64,000 bases of DNA from Planctomycetaceae bacterium (GCA_020638995.1 JACKHM010000003.1:1178001-1242000), one strand, 5' to 3'; counted from the stretch's first letter, positions 37,665-46,974 are shown. Translations and numbers: made by a program. The notes: generated from the sequence alone by a model not told the origin.

Positions 37665-37700
37665 TCAGATTTCGGATTTCAAATCTAAGGTCTGAAATCT
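37665..37700. repeat. Nested AGATTTC / GAAATCT inverted repeats
   Basis: Between moxR and DUF58: AGATTTC at 37667-37673 pairs with GAAATCT at 37694-37700, and inside lies the palindrome GATTTCAAATC (37675-37685). A related unit is found at 36611-36627. Confidence 0.55.
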
Positions 37701-37714
37701 CAACTCTGACTTCC

Positions 37715-38767
37715 CTACTCCTTTCGCGGAGGAGGCGGTGGTGTTGCGGAACTGAACTTCTGGATCTCCGGTTCAGGAATCTCCCTGACGAGTCGCTCGA
37801 TGATACTTTCGTTGGTCATGCCTTCGGCCTGTGCTTGAAAGTTCGTGCTGATGCGATGTCGCAGAACGGGAATCGCGATTTTGCGGACATCGTCAACTGA
37901 AACGGAGAATCTCCCTTCCATCGCAGCCAACGCCTTGCCGCCATTAATTAAGAACTGACCGGCTCGCGGACCAGCTCCCCAATCAACAAGCTCTTGGACG
38001 AAGTTCGGAGAACTTGGGTCGGCAGGACGCGTCGCGCGGACGAGTCTGGCGACATACTTGACGATATACTCGCTGACGGCAATCGAGCTAACAAGCTTCT
38101 GCAAGTTCACAATCGCCCGCCCGGAGAGGATCTTGGAGACTTCGGCTTTCTCATTACGCGTGGTGACTGATAGAATTCGTTCCTCCTCCTCCGCCGACGG
38201 ATAGCCGACTTTGATGTTGAACATGAATCGATCGAGCTGCGCTTCGGGAAGCGGATAGGTTCCCTCTTGTTCGATCGGGTTCTGCGTTGCGATCGTGAAG
38301 AATGGAGCGGGTAGCGCGTAAGTCGTGCGACCAACTGTCACTTCCCGTTCCTGCATCGCCTGCAAGAGCGCGGCTTGTGTTTTCGGCGGTGTGCGATTGA
38401 TTTCGTCGGCGAGTAGGATGTTGGTAAAGATCGGACCTTCGACAAAACGAAACTCTCGCCGGCCAGCGTCGTCCTCTTCAAGCACATTGGTGCCCGTGAT
38501 ATCCGACGGCATTAGGTCCGGAGTGAACTGAATACGTTTGAAGCCGACATCAAGGATTTTCGCGAGCGTGCTGACCATCAGCGTCTTCGCCAACCCCGGC
38601 ACACCTTCCAGCAAACAGTGACCGCCAGTGAAGATGGCGGCAAAAAGCTGCTCGATAACGTCGTCTTGACCGACGATGATCTTTTGTAGTTCTTGCTGCA
38701 TCACCTTGCGGTGATGGCTGAACTCCTGAAGCACATCGCCAATACTGCGTTGTTTATTAGTGGTCAT
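37715..38767 (-). CDS. MoxR-family AAA+ ATPase
   Basis: A 350-residue AAA+ ATPase. Walker A is EGVPGLAKTLM near residue 54, Walker B is ILLADEINRTPPKTQAALL near 118, sensor 1 is FFTIATQNPIEQEGTYPLPEAQLDR, described here by its ends at residues 156-181, and the lid domain carries VDWGAGPRAGQFLI near 265. Length and motifs are standard for MoxR. It is the first gene of the minus-strand cluster followed by DUF58, BatA and VWA genes, and is divergent from the DUF4159 gene with 220 bases between. MoxR proteins are thought to act as chaperones for VWA proteins or metal-cofactor insertion; here the VWA partners are its neighbours. The C-terminus is Pro-rich (PPPPPRKE). Confidence 0.93.
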   Translation of the reverse strand: MTTNKQRSIGDVLQEFSHHRKVMQQELQKIIVGQDDVIEQLFAAIFTGGHCLLEGVPGLAKTLMVSTLAKILDVGFKRIQFTPDLMPSDITGTNVLEEDDAGRREFRFVEGPIFTNILLADEINRTPPKTQAALLQAMQEREVTVGRTTYALPAPFFTIATQNPIEQEGTYPLPEAQLDRFMFNIKVGYPSAEEEERILSVTTRNEKAEVSKILSGRAIVNLQKLVSSIAVSEYIVKYVARLVRATRPADPSSPNFVQELVDWGAGPRAGQFLINGGKALAAMEGRFSVSVDDVRKIAIPVLRHRISTNFQAQAEGMTNESIIERLVREIPEPEIQKFSSATPPPPPRKE

Positions 38768-38987
38768 GAATTGATTTTAAGCGTCCGTGGCATGCGTGTT
38801 TGTTGGGAGAAGTGATTTGACTCGCGAGTCGGTACGGGATTCATAAGAATCTAGCTTTGTCGACGGCGGTTGGACTTGCACAGGTTCAGCTATGTTGACA
38901 ATCATGACTGCGCGTTTGCCGCCGCAACTTTAGAATCCTAAGATATTTAAGACGACTCGGGCGGAGCAAACGAGAGGCTGACGAAGC

Positions 38988-41300
38988 ATGTTCAGAAAAA
39001 CAGGTTGCTGGTTCGCTGTCCTCGCGCTGGTTCTATCGGTCGTGCCGCCTGTAGCAGGCGAATTGACCGACACTCAGGTTCGAAATGCAATCGAACGCGG
39101 CAAGACATTTCTCAAAACCGAGCAGAAGTCGAACGGGCATTGGACGGAACACTCGATCTACATCGGCGGAGTCACCGCGCTGACGACATTGGCCTTGCTC
39201 AATTCTGGCGAAGACGTCAAGTCGCCCACAATTCAAAAGGCGCTTGCTTACCTTCGGTCGGTCGGTGAGCCTTCGACGGTTTACGCCACTTCACTCCAGA
39301 CAATGGCTCTGTGCGCCGCCGAACCGGAGAAGGACGTTGCGATCATTGGACGGAACGTAGAGTGGCTCGAAGCTGTACAGCTGCGCAGCGGCTTGCGAAA
39401 AGGCGCATGGAACTATGGTGACAAAAAGGGAAGCGGCGACAATTCGAATACGCAGTTTGCTCTGTTAGCGCTGCACGAGGCCGACCGCATCGGCATCGAG
39501 GTCAAACGCGACACGTGGGAACTGGCCCTAGACTATTGGCTTCGTACCCAACGGGAAGACGGATCATGGGGTTACACCGAGTCGGAACCATCCACCGGGA
39601 GTATGACGTGTGCTGGCATCGGATGTGTCGTAATCTGCCAAAGCAAGATAGGAAGTGGTGACGCTCGGCTGATCGGCCCCACTGTCGAGTGTTGTGGTGC
39701 GCAATCCGACGACGACGCGATCGAACGTGCCATGCAGTGGCTGGCACGTTACTTTTCCACCAACCGCAATCCAAGCTCGATCAACCTCCGGTATCGACAC
39801 TTGTTCTACTATCTCTACGCAGTCGAGCGGGTGGGGCGCTTGAGCGGCCGTCGTTTTATTGGGCGTCATGACTGGTATCGGGAAGGCGCAACAACGCTTC
39901 TGAATATGCATGACGACTTTCGCGGTTCGTGGAGCGGTGCTGCTCCGGCCGAGGATGTCCCGACGGTAGCAACTTCTCTGGCACTTCTTTTCCTGTCCAA
40001 GGGACGGCGTCCTGTCGTCATGTCCAAGTTGCGATACGGCGATAGTCATCAATGGGATGTTCATAGATCCGCAGTACAGCATCTCACACAACGCGTCGAG
40101 CAACGCTGGAGTCGCGATCTGACATGGCAGACGATCGACGTACGAGCGGCTTCGCTCGAAGACCTATTACAGACGCCGGTTCTCTACGTCAGTGGACGCG
40201 ACGCGTTTGAGCTGACTGCGGACCAGAAAGAGAACCTTCGTCAATACGTCAACCAAGGCGGCTTTGTCTTCGCCGAGGCATGTTGTGCGGGAGAAGGCTT
40301 TGATCGATCGTTCCGAACACTGATGAGCGAGTTGTTTCCCGACAGTTCCTTACGTCTATTGCCGGAAGACCATCCGGTCTGGTACGCCGAAGAGAAAGTC
40401 AACGCCAAGTACCTGCGGCCCTTGCTCGGCATCGACGCTTGTTGTCGGACGAGCGTCGTGTATTGCCCCAAAGATCTTTCCTGCTATTGGGAACTGGACC
40501 GGGGCCTTCGCAACACGGATTATCCCGCAGAGATAAAGGCAGAAATTGAAGCGTGTTTGGCGATTGGCAAAAATGTTGTCACTTATGCGACCAGTCGTGA
40601 GCTGAAGAACAAGCTGGATCGGCCGCAAATCACAATCAATCGGGCGTCGACGTCGTTGGAGCGAAGCGTGCTCTACGTGCCAAAGTTGCGCCACGAGGGT
40701 GGCAGCGATGATGCTCCCAACGCGCTCCCGAACATGCTCAACTTCGTGCAAACACAGGCGGAGCTTCGAATCGACGTATCCAACCGACTGATCTCCGCAA
40801 CTAGCGACGACCTCTTCAACTATCCGATCGTCTTCATGCACGGTCGCCGAGCCTTTCGATTCTCCCCCGAGGAACGCAAGGCGATCGCGACGTTTGTTCA
40901 GCGCGGCGGAGTCATCTTTGCCGACGCAATCTGTGCAAGTCCAGAGTTCGCCGATTCATTGCGCCGCGAGATGAAGAATGTCTTTCCGGAACACGAACTG
41001 GTAAGAATTCCGCCCGATCACGCAATGTTCTCACGCGAGTTTCGGGGGTACGATCTGTCAAAGGTCACATTGCGAGACCCACAACTACGCAGTGGCGACG
41101 ATCCGCTAACCGCGAATTTGACAGAAGTCTCGCCCTTGCTAGAAGCCGTCAGCATCGACGAGCGTTTCGCCGTCATCTTCTCGCCCTACGACATCAGTTG
41201 CGCGATGGAAAACAGCAATTCACTCGAGTGCAAAGGATATCTCAAAGACGATGCCGCCAAGATCGCCACAAATGTCTTACTTTATATCCTGCAGCAATAG
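38988..41300 (+). CDS. Secreted toroid plus two DUF4159 domains
   Basis: A 770-residue protein with a signal peptide (WFAVLALVLSVVPPVAG, cleaved near residue 24). Residues about 25-350 form an alpha/alpha toroid like squalene cyclases or prenyltransferases (repeats such as NGHWTEHS, KGAWNYGDKKG, REDGSWGYTESE). Two DUF4159 domains follow, near 355-545 (VLYVSGRDAFELTADQKENL, GGFVFAEACCAGEGF) and 565-770 (VFMHGRRAFRFSPEERKAI, GGVIFADAICASPEF). Each has the HG/SG-R...F...GG pattern. The two copies match each other in order, so one arose by duplication. The gene is divergent from moxR, and DUF4159 genes are commonly found beside MoxR/BatA clusters in planctomycetes. No cyclase Asp motif is seen, so the toroid is likely structural. 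Confidence 0.83.
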   Translation: MFRKTGCWFAVLALVLSVVPPVAGELTDTQVRNAIERGKTFLKTEQKSNGHWTEHSIYIGGVTALTTLALLNSGEDVKSPTIQKALAYLRSVGEPSTVYATSLQTMALCAAEPEKDVAIIGRNVEWLEAVQLRSGLRKGAWNYGDKKGSGDNSNTQFALLALHEADRIGIEVKRDTWELALDYWLRTQREDGSWGYTESEPSTGSMTCAGIGCVVICQSKIGSGDARLIGPTVECCGAQSDDDAIERAMQWLARYFSTNRNPSSINLRYRHLFYYLYAVERVGRLSGRRFIGRHDWYREGATTLLNMHDDFRGSWSGAAPAEDVPTVATSLALLFLSKGRRPVVMSKLRYGDSHQWDVHRSAVQHLTQRVEQRWSRDLTWQTIDVRAASLEDLLQTPVLYVSGRDAFELTADQKENLRQYVNQGGFVFAEACCAGEGFDRSFRTLMSELFPDSSLRLLPEDHPVWYAEEKVNAKYLRPLLGIDACCRTSVVYCPKDLSCYWELDRGLRNTDYPAEIKAEIEACLAIGKNVVTYATSRELKNKLDRPQITINRASTSLERSVLYVPKLRHEGGSDDAPNALPNMLNFVQTQAELRIDVSNRLISATSDDLFNYPIVFMHGRRAFRFSPEERKAIATFVQRGGVIFADAICASPEFADSLRREMKNVFPEHELVRIPPDHAMFSREFRGYDLSKVTLRDPQLRSGDDPLTANLTEVSPLLEAVSIDERFAVIFSPYDISCAMENSNSLECKGYLKDDAAKIATNVLLYILQQ

Positions 41301-41330
41301 CTAAAGAAGTATGTGCTGAGCCCAGAGCCG

Positions 41331-41903
41331 CTAAGGCTCATTACGTGTACGCTTAACGAGTTCGCGAAACGCGGGGCGAAGCGATTTGTGCAGGTGTCGA
41401 GCAAAAGATCCGTCCAGCTTGCGGATTACGATAAGTTCGACAACGTCCGCAAAGTCTTTGTGAGTGCGGCGCATGTTAGTCGAACCGCAGGCGAGCTTCA
41501 TCTCGATCAGGCGTGAAAGGCGAAGTACCGAAAGTCCTTCGATCATTTCTACGTTTTCTTTGCCGCTTGGATCGGGGACCCGCACCTCGAGACCGCTCCC
41601 TGCGTTCTCGCCCGATATTAGGAATTGCACCGCGATACCCGATTCCGATCGAAACTCCTTAGCTACGGAGTCCCATATCAACCCGCCGCTTTCAAGAACT
41701 CGACGAACTTGCTCAGAATCCTGGCCCCGAATCACCAAATCCAAGTCGATGGTATTGCGTTGGTAACCGTGTAGACAGACGGCAACGCCTCCACAAATCG
41801 AATAAGGGATACCTGCACTCCGAAGGAGCTGATTGCAGTGCGTGGCGATATCCCAAAGTGTCTCATTTCCCGTCATGCGATACATTCTTTGAGCTGAAAT
41901 CAT
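41331..41903 (-). CDS. Nucleotidyltransferase-fold protein (AbiEii/MNT-like)
   Basis: A 190-residue protein with a nucleotidyltransferase core: CGGVAVCLHGYQRNTIDLDLV near residues 36-56, in which GG, HG and the DLDL acidic pair are the catalytic and binding elements. The C-terminal half contains LSRLIEMKLACGS and KDFADVVELI, which is typical of standalone AbiEii/DUF6036-type proteins. The start at 41903 is favoured by GGTGG six bases upstream; a longer reading from 41981 has a Cys-rich, unlikely N-terminus. No antitoxin-like partner gene flanks it, so a classic type IV toxin-antitoxin unit is not visible. Function unknown; it may be an orphan nucleotidyltransferase. Confidence 0.75.
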   Translation of the reverse strand: MISAQRMYRMTGNETLWDIATHCNQLLRSAGIPYSICGGVAVCLHGYQRNTIDLDLVIRGQDSEQVRRVLESGGLIWDSVAKEFRSESGIAVQFLISGENAGSGLEVRVPDPSGKENVEMIEGLSVLRLSRLIEMKLACGSTNMRRTHKDFADVVELIVIRKLDGSFARHLHKSLRPAFRELVKRTRNEP

Positions 41904-42112
41904 ATCGAACCACCGCACACCCAAATCTATCGCCCTTCGATTCCCCTGACATACGCAGAAACAGGCAAGTAGCCTTAGCATATCACAACAGCAAACAATC
42001 GAACCAGTTCGAGATTTTGATCGTAGTACACAACCGCCTTCACCAACACCGCAATTACCTGTAAGTTGTTAGCAAATCGCGACTTGCCACAGAGATTTCG
42101 ACCGACCGTTTG

Positions 42113-42790
42113 ATGCTTCAACTTGAGAATCTAAAGAAATCGTACATCGAGCCAAACGGGCATGTGCTGCCCGTTCTTGATATTCCCGCATTTCGCGTGG
42201 ACGCTTCCGAACAAATGGTTTTGCTAGGGCGCAGCGGGTGTGGCAAGTCAACGCTGCTGCATGTGATCGCCGGAATCAGCCGACCAGACTCCGGGATTGT
42301 ACGTCTCGATGGACACGATGTGGCGACGCTTTCCGAGGCGGGGCGCGATCGATACCGGGCGGCGAAACTCGGTTATGTGTTTCAAACTTTTAACCTTCTG
42401 CCGGGATTCTCCGCACTTGAGAACGTATTGCTCGGCATGACCTTCGCGCGACAGCGATATAACGCCAAACGTGCTGAGACCTTGCTCGAACGTGTTGGTT
42501 TACGGGATCGCTCGCACCACAAACCGTCGGCGCTGTCCGTGGGCGAGCAACAGCGTGTGGCCGTCGCACGGGCGCTGGCGAACCGGCCCAGCCTGCTACT
42601 GGCGGACGAACCAACAGCGAATGTCGATCCAGCCAATCAACAAAATGTAATCGATTTGATCCGCGAAACTTGTCGTGAAGAAAAGATCGCCCTGATTCTT
42701 GTCACGCACTCGATGGAAGTCGCCGACCAATTTGACCGTGTCGATCGATTAGAAGATATCAATCGCATTCTCAAGCAAGCCGCTGTTTAA
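42113..42790 (+). CDS. ABC transporter ATPase (LolD/MacB-like; Zrg-type locus)
   Basis: A 225-residue ATPase. Walker A is LLGRSGCGKSTLL, the Q-loop is in GYVFQTFNLLPGFSALENV, the signature is LSVGEQQRVAVARAL, Walker B is LLLADEPTAN, and the switch His is in LILVTHSME. Its closest plan is that of LolD and MacB, which work with FtsX-like permeases. The permease gene follows after eight bases. The ATG at 42113 is used; a TTG immediately before it adds one residue. The presence of DUF3299 genes downstream makes this unit resemble the zinc-linked Zrg systems of gammaproteobacteria rather than lipoprotein export, but substrate is not shown by sequence. Confidence 0.9.
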   Translation: MLQLENLKKSYIEPNGHVLPVLDIPAFRVDASEQMVLLGRSGCGKSTLLHVIAGISRPDSGIVRLDGHDVATLSEAGRDRYRAAKLGYVFQTFNLLPGFSALENVLLGMTFARQRYNAKRAETLLERVGLRDRSHHKPSALSVGEQQRVAVARALANRPSLLLADEPTANVDPANQQNVIDLIRETCREEKIALILVTHSMEVADQFDRVDRLEDINRILKQAAV

Positions 42791-42798
42791 CCACACAC

Positions 42799-44394
42799 AT
42801 GAGCCTTTGGAAAATAGCCTGGCGTAGCATTCAACAGCGCGGACTGGCGTCTGCGTTGACGGCGCTATCGATGGCACTCGGTGTGCTACTAGTGGTGACC
42901 GTACTTTCGATCCATGGCGTCGTCGCGCAGTCGTTCCGAAACAACTCGAGCCTCGGTTACAACCTGATCGTTGGCGCAAAAGGCGGCAAGCTGCAACTGA
43001 CACTGAACACGGTCTATTATCTGAGTCAACCGGTCGAGAATATTCCCTACGAATACTTCTTGGAGTTCACCGGCGGGGATGATCGCAAGAACGCTCTTCA
43101 GCATTCGATTCGCGCGCAGGTGCATCGTGCGGAATGGGAAAGCGTGGAAACAGCCACGCTGCTCACTGCGGATGGAATTAGTAGCATCGGCGGATTGCTC
43201 GCACAGGAGTCGTTGCGGGCTGCAGCCGCAGAAGACCACGATCTCCGACGCAGCGGCAAATTTGGAATGTTCAGCTCGCTTGCAATTCCTTTGTGCTTGG
43301 GCGATTACTTCGGCCAGTTCCGAGTTGTCGGAACGACTCCTGACCTATTTAACCAGCTGACATTTGGCCCCTACGATGACCAGCGCTACGAGTTCAAAGA
43401 AGGACGAAACTTCGAGCACTGGAACGAAGCGAATGGATACTTCGAGGCCGTCGTGGGTGCGACGGTCGCGCGTGAAATGAAGGTGACACTCGGGCAACAG
43501 ATCTCGCCCGCACACGGTGATCCAGAAGGCGAAGGCCACGCCAGTCAATTCACTGTCGTCGGAATTCTCAAGCCCACCGGCACGCCAAACGATCGCGCAG
43601 TGTTCATCAACATGGAAGGCTTCTATTTGATGGAGGATCATGCGAAGCCTCTGGCGGAAGACGAAGAGCAAGCTCAGCAAGCGACAGGGTTCGGCGGGAT
43701 CGTCGGAGGATTCGTGGCACCCGAGCCGGCGCACGACCACGACGCGCACGACCACGATGACGCCCCCATCGAACCGCTGCCTGTGGAACAACGCGAAGTG
43801 ACCGCGATCTTGTTGCGAACAGTAAATCCAATGATTGCAGTGGGCTTGCCGACGACGATCAACGAAGGTCCCGTCGCTCAATGCGTGCTGCCAATTCGGG
43901 AAATTACGAATCTTTTTTCGTTCATCGTCGCACCGATTCAGGCGGCACTTCTGGGCATCACGGCACTAGTCTGCGTCGTCTCAGGGATTAGCATTCTGGT
44001 CAGCATTTACAACTCGATGAGCGACCGCAAACACGAGATTGCCGTCATGCGCGCGTTGGGTGCCAGCCGAGGTACTGTCATGACCGTGATCTTGTTCGAA
44101 TCGATTTTGCTCTCTGTTGGCGGAGGCATGATCGGGTGGATCGGCGCTCACTCACTGATGAGTCTGCCAATTGTTAGCAACACCGTCGAGCAACGAACAG
44201 GCGTGCCGGTCGGTTTCACGAGCTTTGCACCCCCAATCGAGAACCTTGAGCTTTTTGGGCTGGGGCCCATAATAGGGAGTGTTCCGCCCGAACTGCTGCT
44301 GATCCCCGCCTTGTTGCTGCTTGCCGTTTCGGTGGGCTTTTTGCCAGCCATGGCCGCGTACAGAACCGATGTGGCAAAGTCGCTCGGTTCGTGA
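42799..44394 (+). CDS. FtsX/MacB-type ABC permease with His-rich loop
   Basis: A 531-residue permease with one N-terminal span (LTALSMALGVLLVVTVLSI, residues 21-39), a large periplasmic domain of about 310 residues, and three C-terminal spans (about 375-400, 428-450 and 495-520) in FtsX style (ISILVSIYNSMSDRKHEIAVMRALGA). The periplasmic domain contains AHDHDAHDHDD at 311-321, a His/Asp cluster able to bind zinc or copper. It is coupled to the ATPase gene upstream. With DUF3299 proteins encoded downstream, metal import or metal-linked export is a plausible role; lipoprotein or drug export cannot be excluded. Confidence 0.87.
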   Translation: MSLWKIAWRSIQQRGLASALTALSMALGVLLVVTVLSIHGVVAQSFRNNSSLGYNLIVGAKGGKLQLTLNTVYYLSQPVENIPYEYFLEFTGGDDRKNALQHSIRAQVHRAEWESVETATLLTADGISSIGGLLAQESLRAAAAEDHDLRRSGKFGMFSSLAIPLCLGDYFGQFRVVGTTPDLFNQLTFGPYDDQRYEFKEGRNFEHWNEANGYFEAVVGATVAREMKVTLGQQISPAHGDPEGEGHASQFTVVGILKPTGTPNDRAVFINMEGFYLMEDHAKPLAEDEEQAQQATGFGGIVGGFVAPEPAHDHDAHDHDDAPIEPLPVEQREVTAILLRTVNPMIAVGLPTTINEGPVAQCVLPIREITNLFSFIVAPIQAALLGITALVCVVSGISILVSIYNSMSDRKHEIAVMRALGASRGTVMTVILFESILLSVGGGMIGWIGAHSLMSLPIVSNTVEQRTGVPVGFTSFAPPIENLELFGLGPIIGSVPPELLLIPALLLLAVSVGFLPAMAAYRTDVAKSLGS

Positions 44395-44531
44395 GATGAT
44401 AAGATCTGTCTCAGTTGTCTATGAGTTACTTGTAGCTGGAGTCGCAAGACTTTAGAGTTTGCATAAGGCTTACCGAATTCTAGGGAGTTCGGTTGCACCT
44501 CCTAGTTTCACCACTGACAAGGAATTTCGCC

Positions 44532-45704
44532 ATGTTTCGCTTGGCAACGTCCGCCCTCCTGTCGCTGATCGTCTGCACCGCGAGCACTTCTAGTTTGTGG
44601 GCATGTCCGTTTTGTGCTGCTGTCTCGCAGACGTTCACCGAGGAAATCGACTCGATGGACACCGTCGTCATCGGCGAGTTGGTGAAGTTGCCAAAGAAAG
44701 GCGATGAAAAGGAGGAGGTGGCGAGCCGCGAGACTCCAAAGGCCACATTCCAGATCGTACAAATCGTGAAAGGTGGGCAGTTTCTTCTAGAAACGACTAC
44801 GATCGAAACGATCTATTTTGGCGACGGACAACTCGGCAAACCGTTTCTGATCATGGGGGTCGATCCACCCAAGATCCAATGGTCGACGCCGCTTCAATTA
44901 ACCGAACGAGCTCGGAAATACATTCCAGAATTGCTCGCCTTGCCGAAAGAAGGAGTTGTGCGTCTTGAGTTCTTCCAAAAACATCTGGAAGACGACGACG
45001 AGATGCTCGCTCGCGACGCCTATGACGAGTTTGCCAAAGCGCCCTACGCAACCGTCCTCGCTTTGAAGCCCAAAATGGATCACGCCAGGCTTTTGGATTG
45101 GATTCAGGACGGTGATATTCCTGCGAGTCGCCGACGTCTTTACCTGACCATGCTAGGTGTTTGCGGCACGAATGATGACTTGCCCATGCTCGAAGCCATG
45201 CTCCGCTCGGAAGATCGCAAAGCGAAAGCCGGACTCGACGCCATGATCGGCTGCTACCTGACACTGAAGGGTCCGAATGGCATGCCGCTGGTAGAGGAAC
45301 TATTCCTCAAAAACAACAAGGCCGAGTACGCTGACACCTACGCGGCGATCATGGCGCTGCGATTCCACGGCAGTGAGACGGATGTGGTTCCCAAGAAGCG
45401 AATCCTTGAAGGGCTTCGTTATATGTTGGATCGCCCCCAACTGGCCGATCTCGTGATCCCCGACTTGGCCCGTTGGGAGGATTGGGAATCGATGCCAAAG
45501 CTCGTCCAACTATTTAAAGAGGCGGACGATAAGTCCAGTTGGGTGAGGGTGCCAGTGATCAACTACCTTCGGGCCTGTCCTGATCCAGCCGCCGCAGAAC
45601 ACATCAAGGAATTGGAAAAGATTGATCCCGCAGCGGTGAAGCGAGCGAATACATTCTTTCCCTTTGGCGGTTCAGCTGGAGCTGCCGCTCCGTCGGAAAG
45701 TTGA
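44532..45704 (+). CDS. Secreted HEAT-like protein with CPFC motif
   Basis: A 390-residue secreted protein. The signal peptide (LATSALLSLIVCTASTSSLWA) is followed at once by CPFCAAVSQTFTEEID, a CxxC motif at the mature N-terminus. A beta-rich part of about 100 residues (TVVIGELVKLP, GKPFLIMGVDPPKIQWSTPL) precedes a helical region built of HEAT-like pairs (about 170-370). The ATG at 44532 is chosen because AAGGA lies about ten bases before it and because it begins the signal peptide. The gene lies between the ABC permease and two DUF3299 genes in the same direction, so it probably belongs to that unit. Function unknown; the CxxC could be redox-active or bind metal. Confidence 0.72.
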   Translation: MFRLATSALLSLIVCTASTSSLWACPFCAAVSQTFTEEIDSMDTVVIGELVKLPKKGDEKEEVASRETPKATFQIVQIVKGGQFLLETTTIETIYFGDGQLGKPFLIMGVDPPKIQWSTPLQLTERARKYIPELLALPKEGVVRLEFFQKHLEDDDEMLARDAYDEFAKAPYATVLALKPKMDHARLLDWIQDGDIPASRRRLYLTMLGVCGTNDDLPMLEAMLRSEDRKAKAGLDAMIGCYLTLKGPNGMPLVEELFLKNNKAEYADTYAAIMALRFHGSETDVVPKKRILEGLRYMLDRPQLADLVIPDLARWEDWESMPKLVQLFKEADDKSSWVRVPVINYLRACPDPAAAEHIKELEKIDPAAVKRANTFFPFGGSAGAAAPSES

Positions 45705-45776
45705 ACCATCACCAACGTCACGACGTAGACTCTTGCGTCCAGAGTCGTTTGTCTATGCCGTACTTGGGGAATCGAC

Positions 45777-46451
45777 ATGAGCAGCGAGTACGCGACCATC
45801 GACCCAGAGCGAGAAGCGGGGTTTGAACCCTACCGCGCGATCAGCAAGACCGCAGTGCTCTCCTTGGTGCTCGGACTGGTGGCCATTTTTGGTATTTACT
45901 CAGCTCCCCTGCTGATCCTAGCACTCGTATCGACCGTTTTCGGAATTAACGGCTATCGCAACGTGGTTCGCTATCCCAATGAACTCACGGGGAAGCGACT
46001 AGCGATCATCGGTACCCTGGTGGGGGCTACGGTGTTCATCGGCGGAATTGCTCGGCATTCGTACGTTTACGCAACCGAAGTTCCAGATGGCTATGTCCGC
46101 ATTTCGTTTGCCGATCTTCAACCCGACAAAAACAAGCCGTGGATCCCCGTGCCCGAGACGGCATTGGCATTTGACGGCGAGAAGATTTTTGTGAAGGGCT
46201 ACCTCTACCCCGATGGCCAGCAATACAACATCAAGCGATTTGTACTGGTGCCGGATCTTGGGACATGCTGCTTCGGAGGCCAGCCGAAATTAACTGATAT
46301 GATCGAAGTGACTTTGGAAGAACCTCTACAGACCGTATACAACATGAAGAAACGTCGGCTGGCCGGAGTGATGAAAGTCGACACGACGCTCAAGCCAGTA
46401 TCAGGTGTTAACGGCGTCTACTATCAACTGAAAGCGAATCATTTGCGATGA
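45777..46451 (+). CDS. DUF4190-like membrane / DUF3299 protein
   Basis: A 224-residue protein with two or three membrane spans in the first 95 residues (LSLVLGLVAIFGIYSAPLLI, then AIIGTLVGATVFIGGIA). The rest is a DUF3299 domain on the outer side: VKGYLYPDGQQYNIKRFVL and a paired-cysteine motif TCCFGGQPKL near 165. Its ATGA end overlaps the start of the next DUF3299 gene by four bases. The CC pair is shared with that neighbour (ECCFGPGA), pointing to a metal or redox site. Confidence 0.8.
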   Translation: MSSEYATIDPEREAGFEPYRAISKTAVLSLVLGLVAIFGIYSAPLLILALVSTVFGINGYRNVVRYPNELTGKRLAIIGTLVGATVFIGGIARHSYVYATEVPDGYVRISFADLQPDKNKPWIPVPETALAFDGEKIFVKGYLYPDGQQYNIKRFVLVPDLGTCCFGGQPKLTDMIEVTLEEPLQTVYNMKKRRLAGVMKVDTTLKPVSGVNGVYYQLKANHLR

Positions 46452-46912
46452 GCCTCGTGAAGACAAAGCCTGATGTCTGTTCAGTGATCCTGATTGCCAT
46501 GTGCTGCGTAGCAAGTTCCTTGGTGTTGGCTGATGACGCGAAAACAAAGGATCTAACCTTCGACGATATCAAGTTTGACATCAAGAAGGATGCGCCGTTC
46601 AAACGGGCAATGCTCACCGATGAGATCGAGAAACTAGCCGGGACGCCCGTTAAAATTCGCGGCTACATTCTGCCTAGCTTTCAGCAAAAGGGTATCAAGC
46701 AGTTCGTCCTGGTGCGCGACAATATGGAATGCTGTTTCGGTCCCGGTGCTGCCCTCTATGATTGCATACTGGTGGAGATGGCAGCGGGCAAATCCGCTTC
46801 CTTCACAGTTCGCCCTGTCTCGGTTGAAGGCGAGTTCCAAATCAGCGAGTTCATCGGCCCCGATGGTAAACACTTGGCGATCTACCGAATGGTAGGCGAA
46901 GAGGTAAGATAG
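46448..46912 (+). CDS. Secreted DUF3299 protein
   Basis: A 154-residue protein with a signal peptide (SVILIAMCCVASSLVLA) and a DUF3299 domain: KFDIKKDAPFKRAML, VKIRGYILPSFQQKGIKQFV near 70-89, and the motif ECCFGPGAALYDCI near 98. The start overlaps the stop of the previous gene. DUF3299 proteins accompany FtsX-like ABC transporters in several phyla and, by recall, the Vibrio Zrg zinc system. It may be the periplasmic binding or delivery partner. The last supported gene of the ABC unit. Confidence 0.85.
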   Translation: MSLVKTKPDVCSVILIAMCCVASSLVLADDAKTKDLTFDDIKFDIKKDAPFKRAMLTDEIEKLAGTPVKIRGYILPSFQQKGIKQFVLVRDNMECCFGPGAALYDCILVEMAAGKSASFTVRPVSVEGEFQISEFIGPDGKHLAIYRMVGEEVR

Positions 46913-46974
46913 GCGTTTCGAAAGTACTTACCGTTTCGTATTGCCCTCGGAGGCGGTTGCCAGCCGCAGATGTT

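Noticed and set aside
41317..41340. TGAGCC...GGCTCA hairpin as a terminator
   Set aside because: Only a 6-bp stem with a 12-base loop, and it overlaps the stop of the nucleotidyltransferase gene; no T-run.
41331..41903. AbiE-type toxin-antitoxin pair
   Set aside because: Only the nucleotidyltransferase is present; neither neighbour encodes an AbiEi-like antitoxin.
43345..43881. 178-codon open frame antisense to the ABC permease
   Set aside because: Shadow of the permease; His-rich look comes from the reverse of the Asp/His loop codons.
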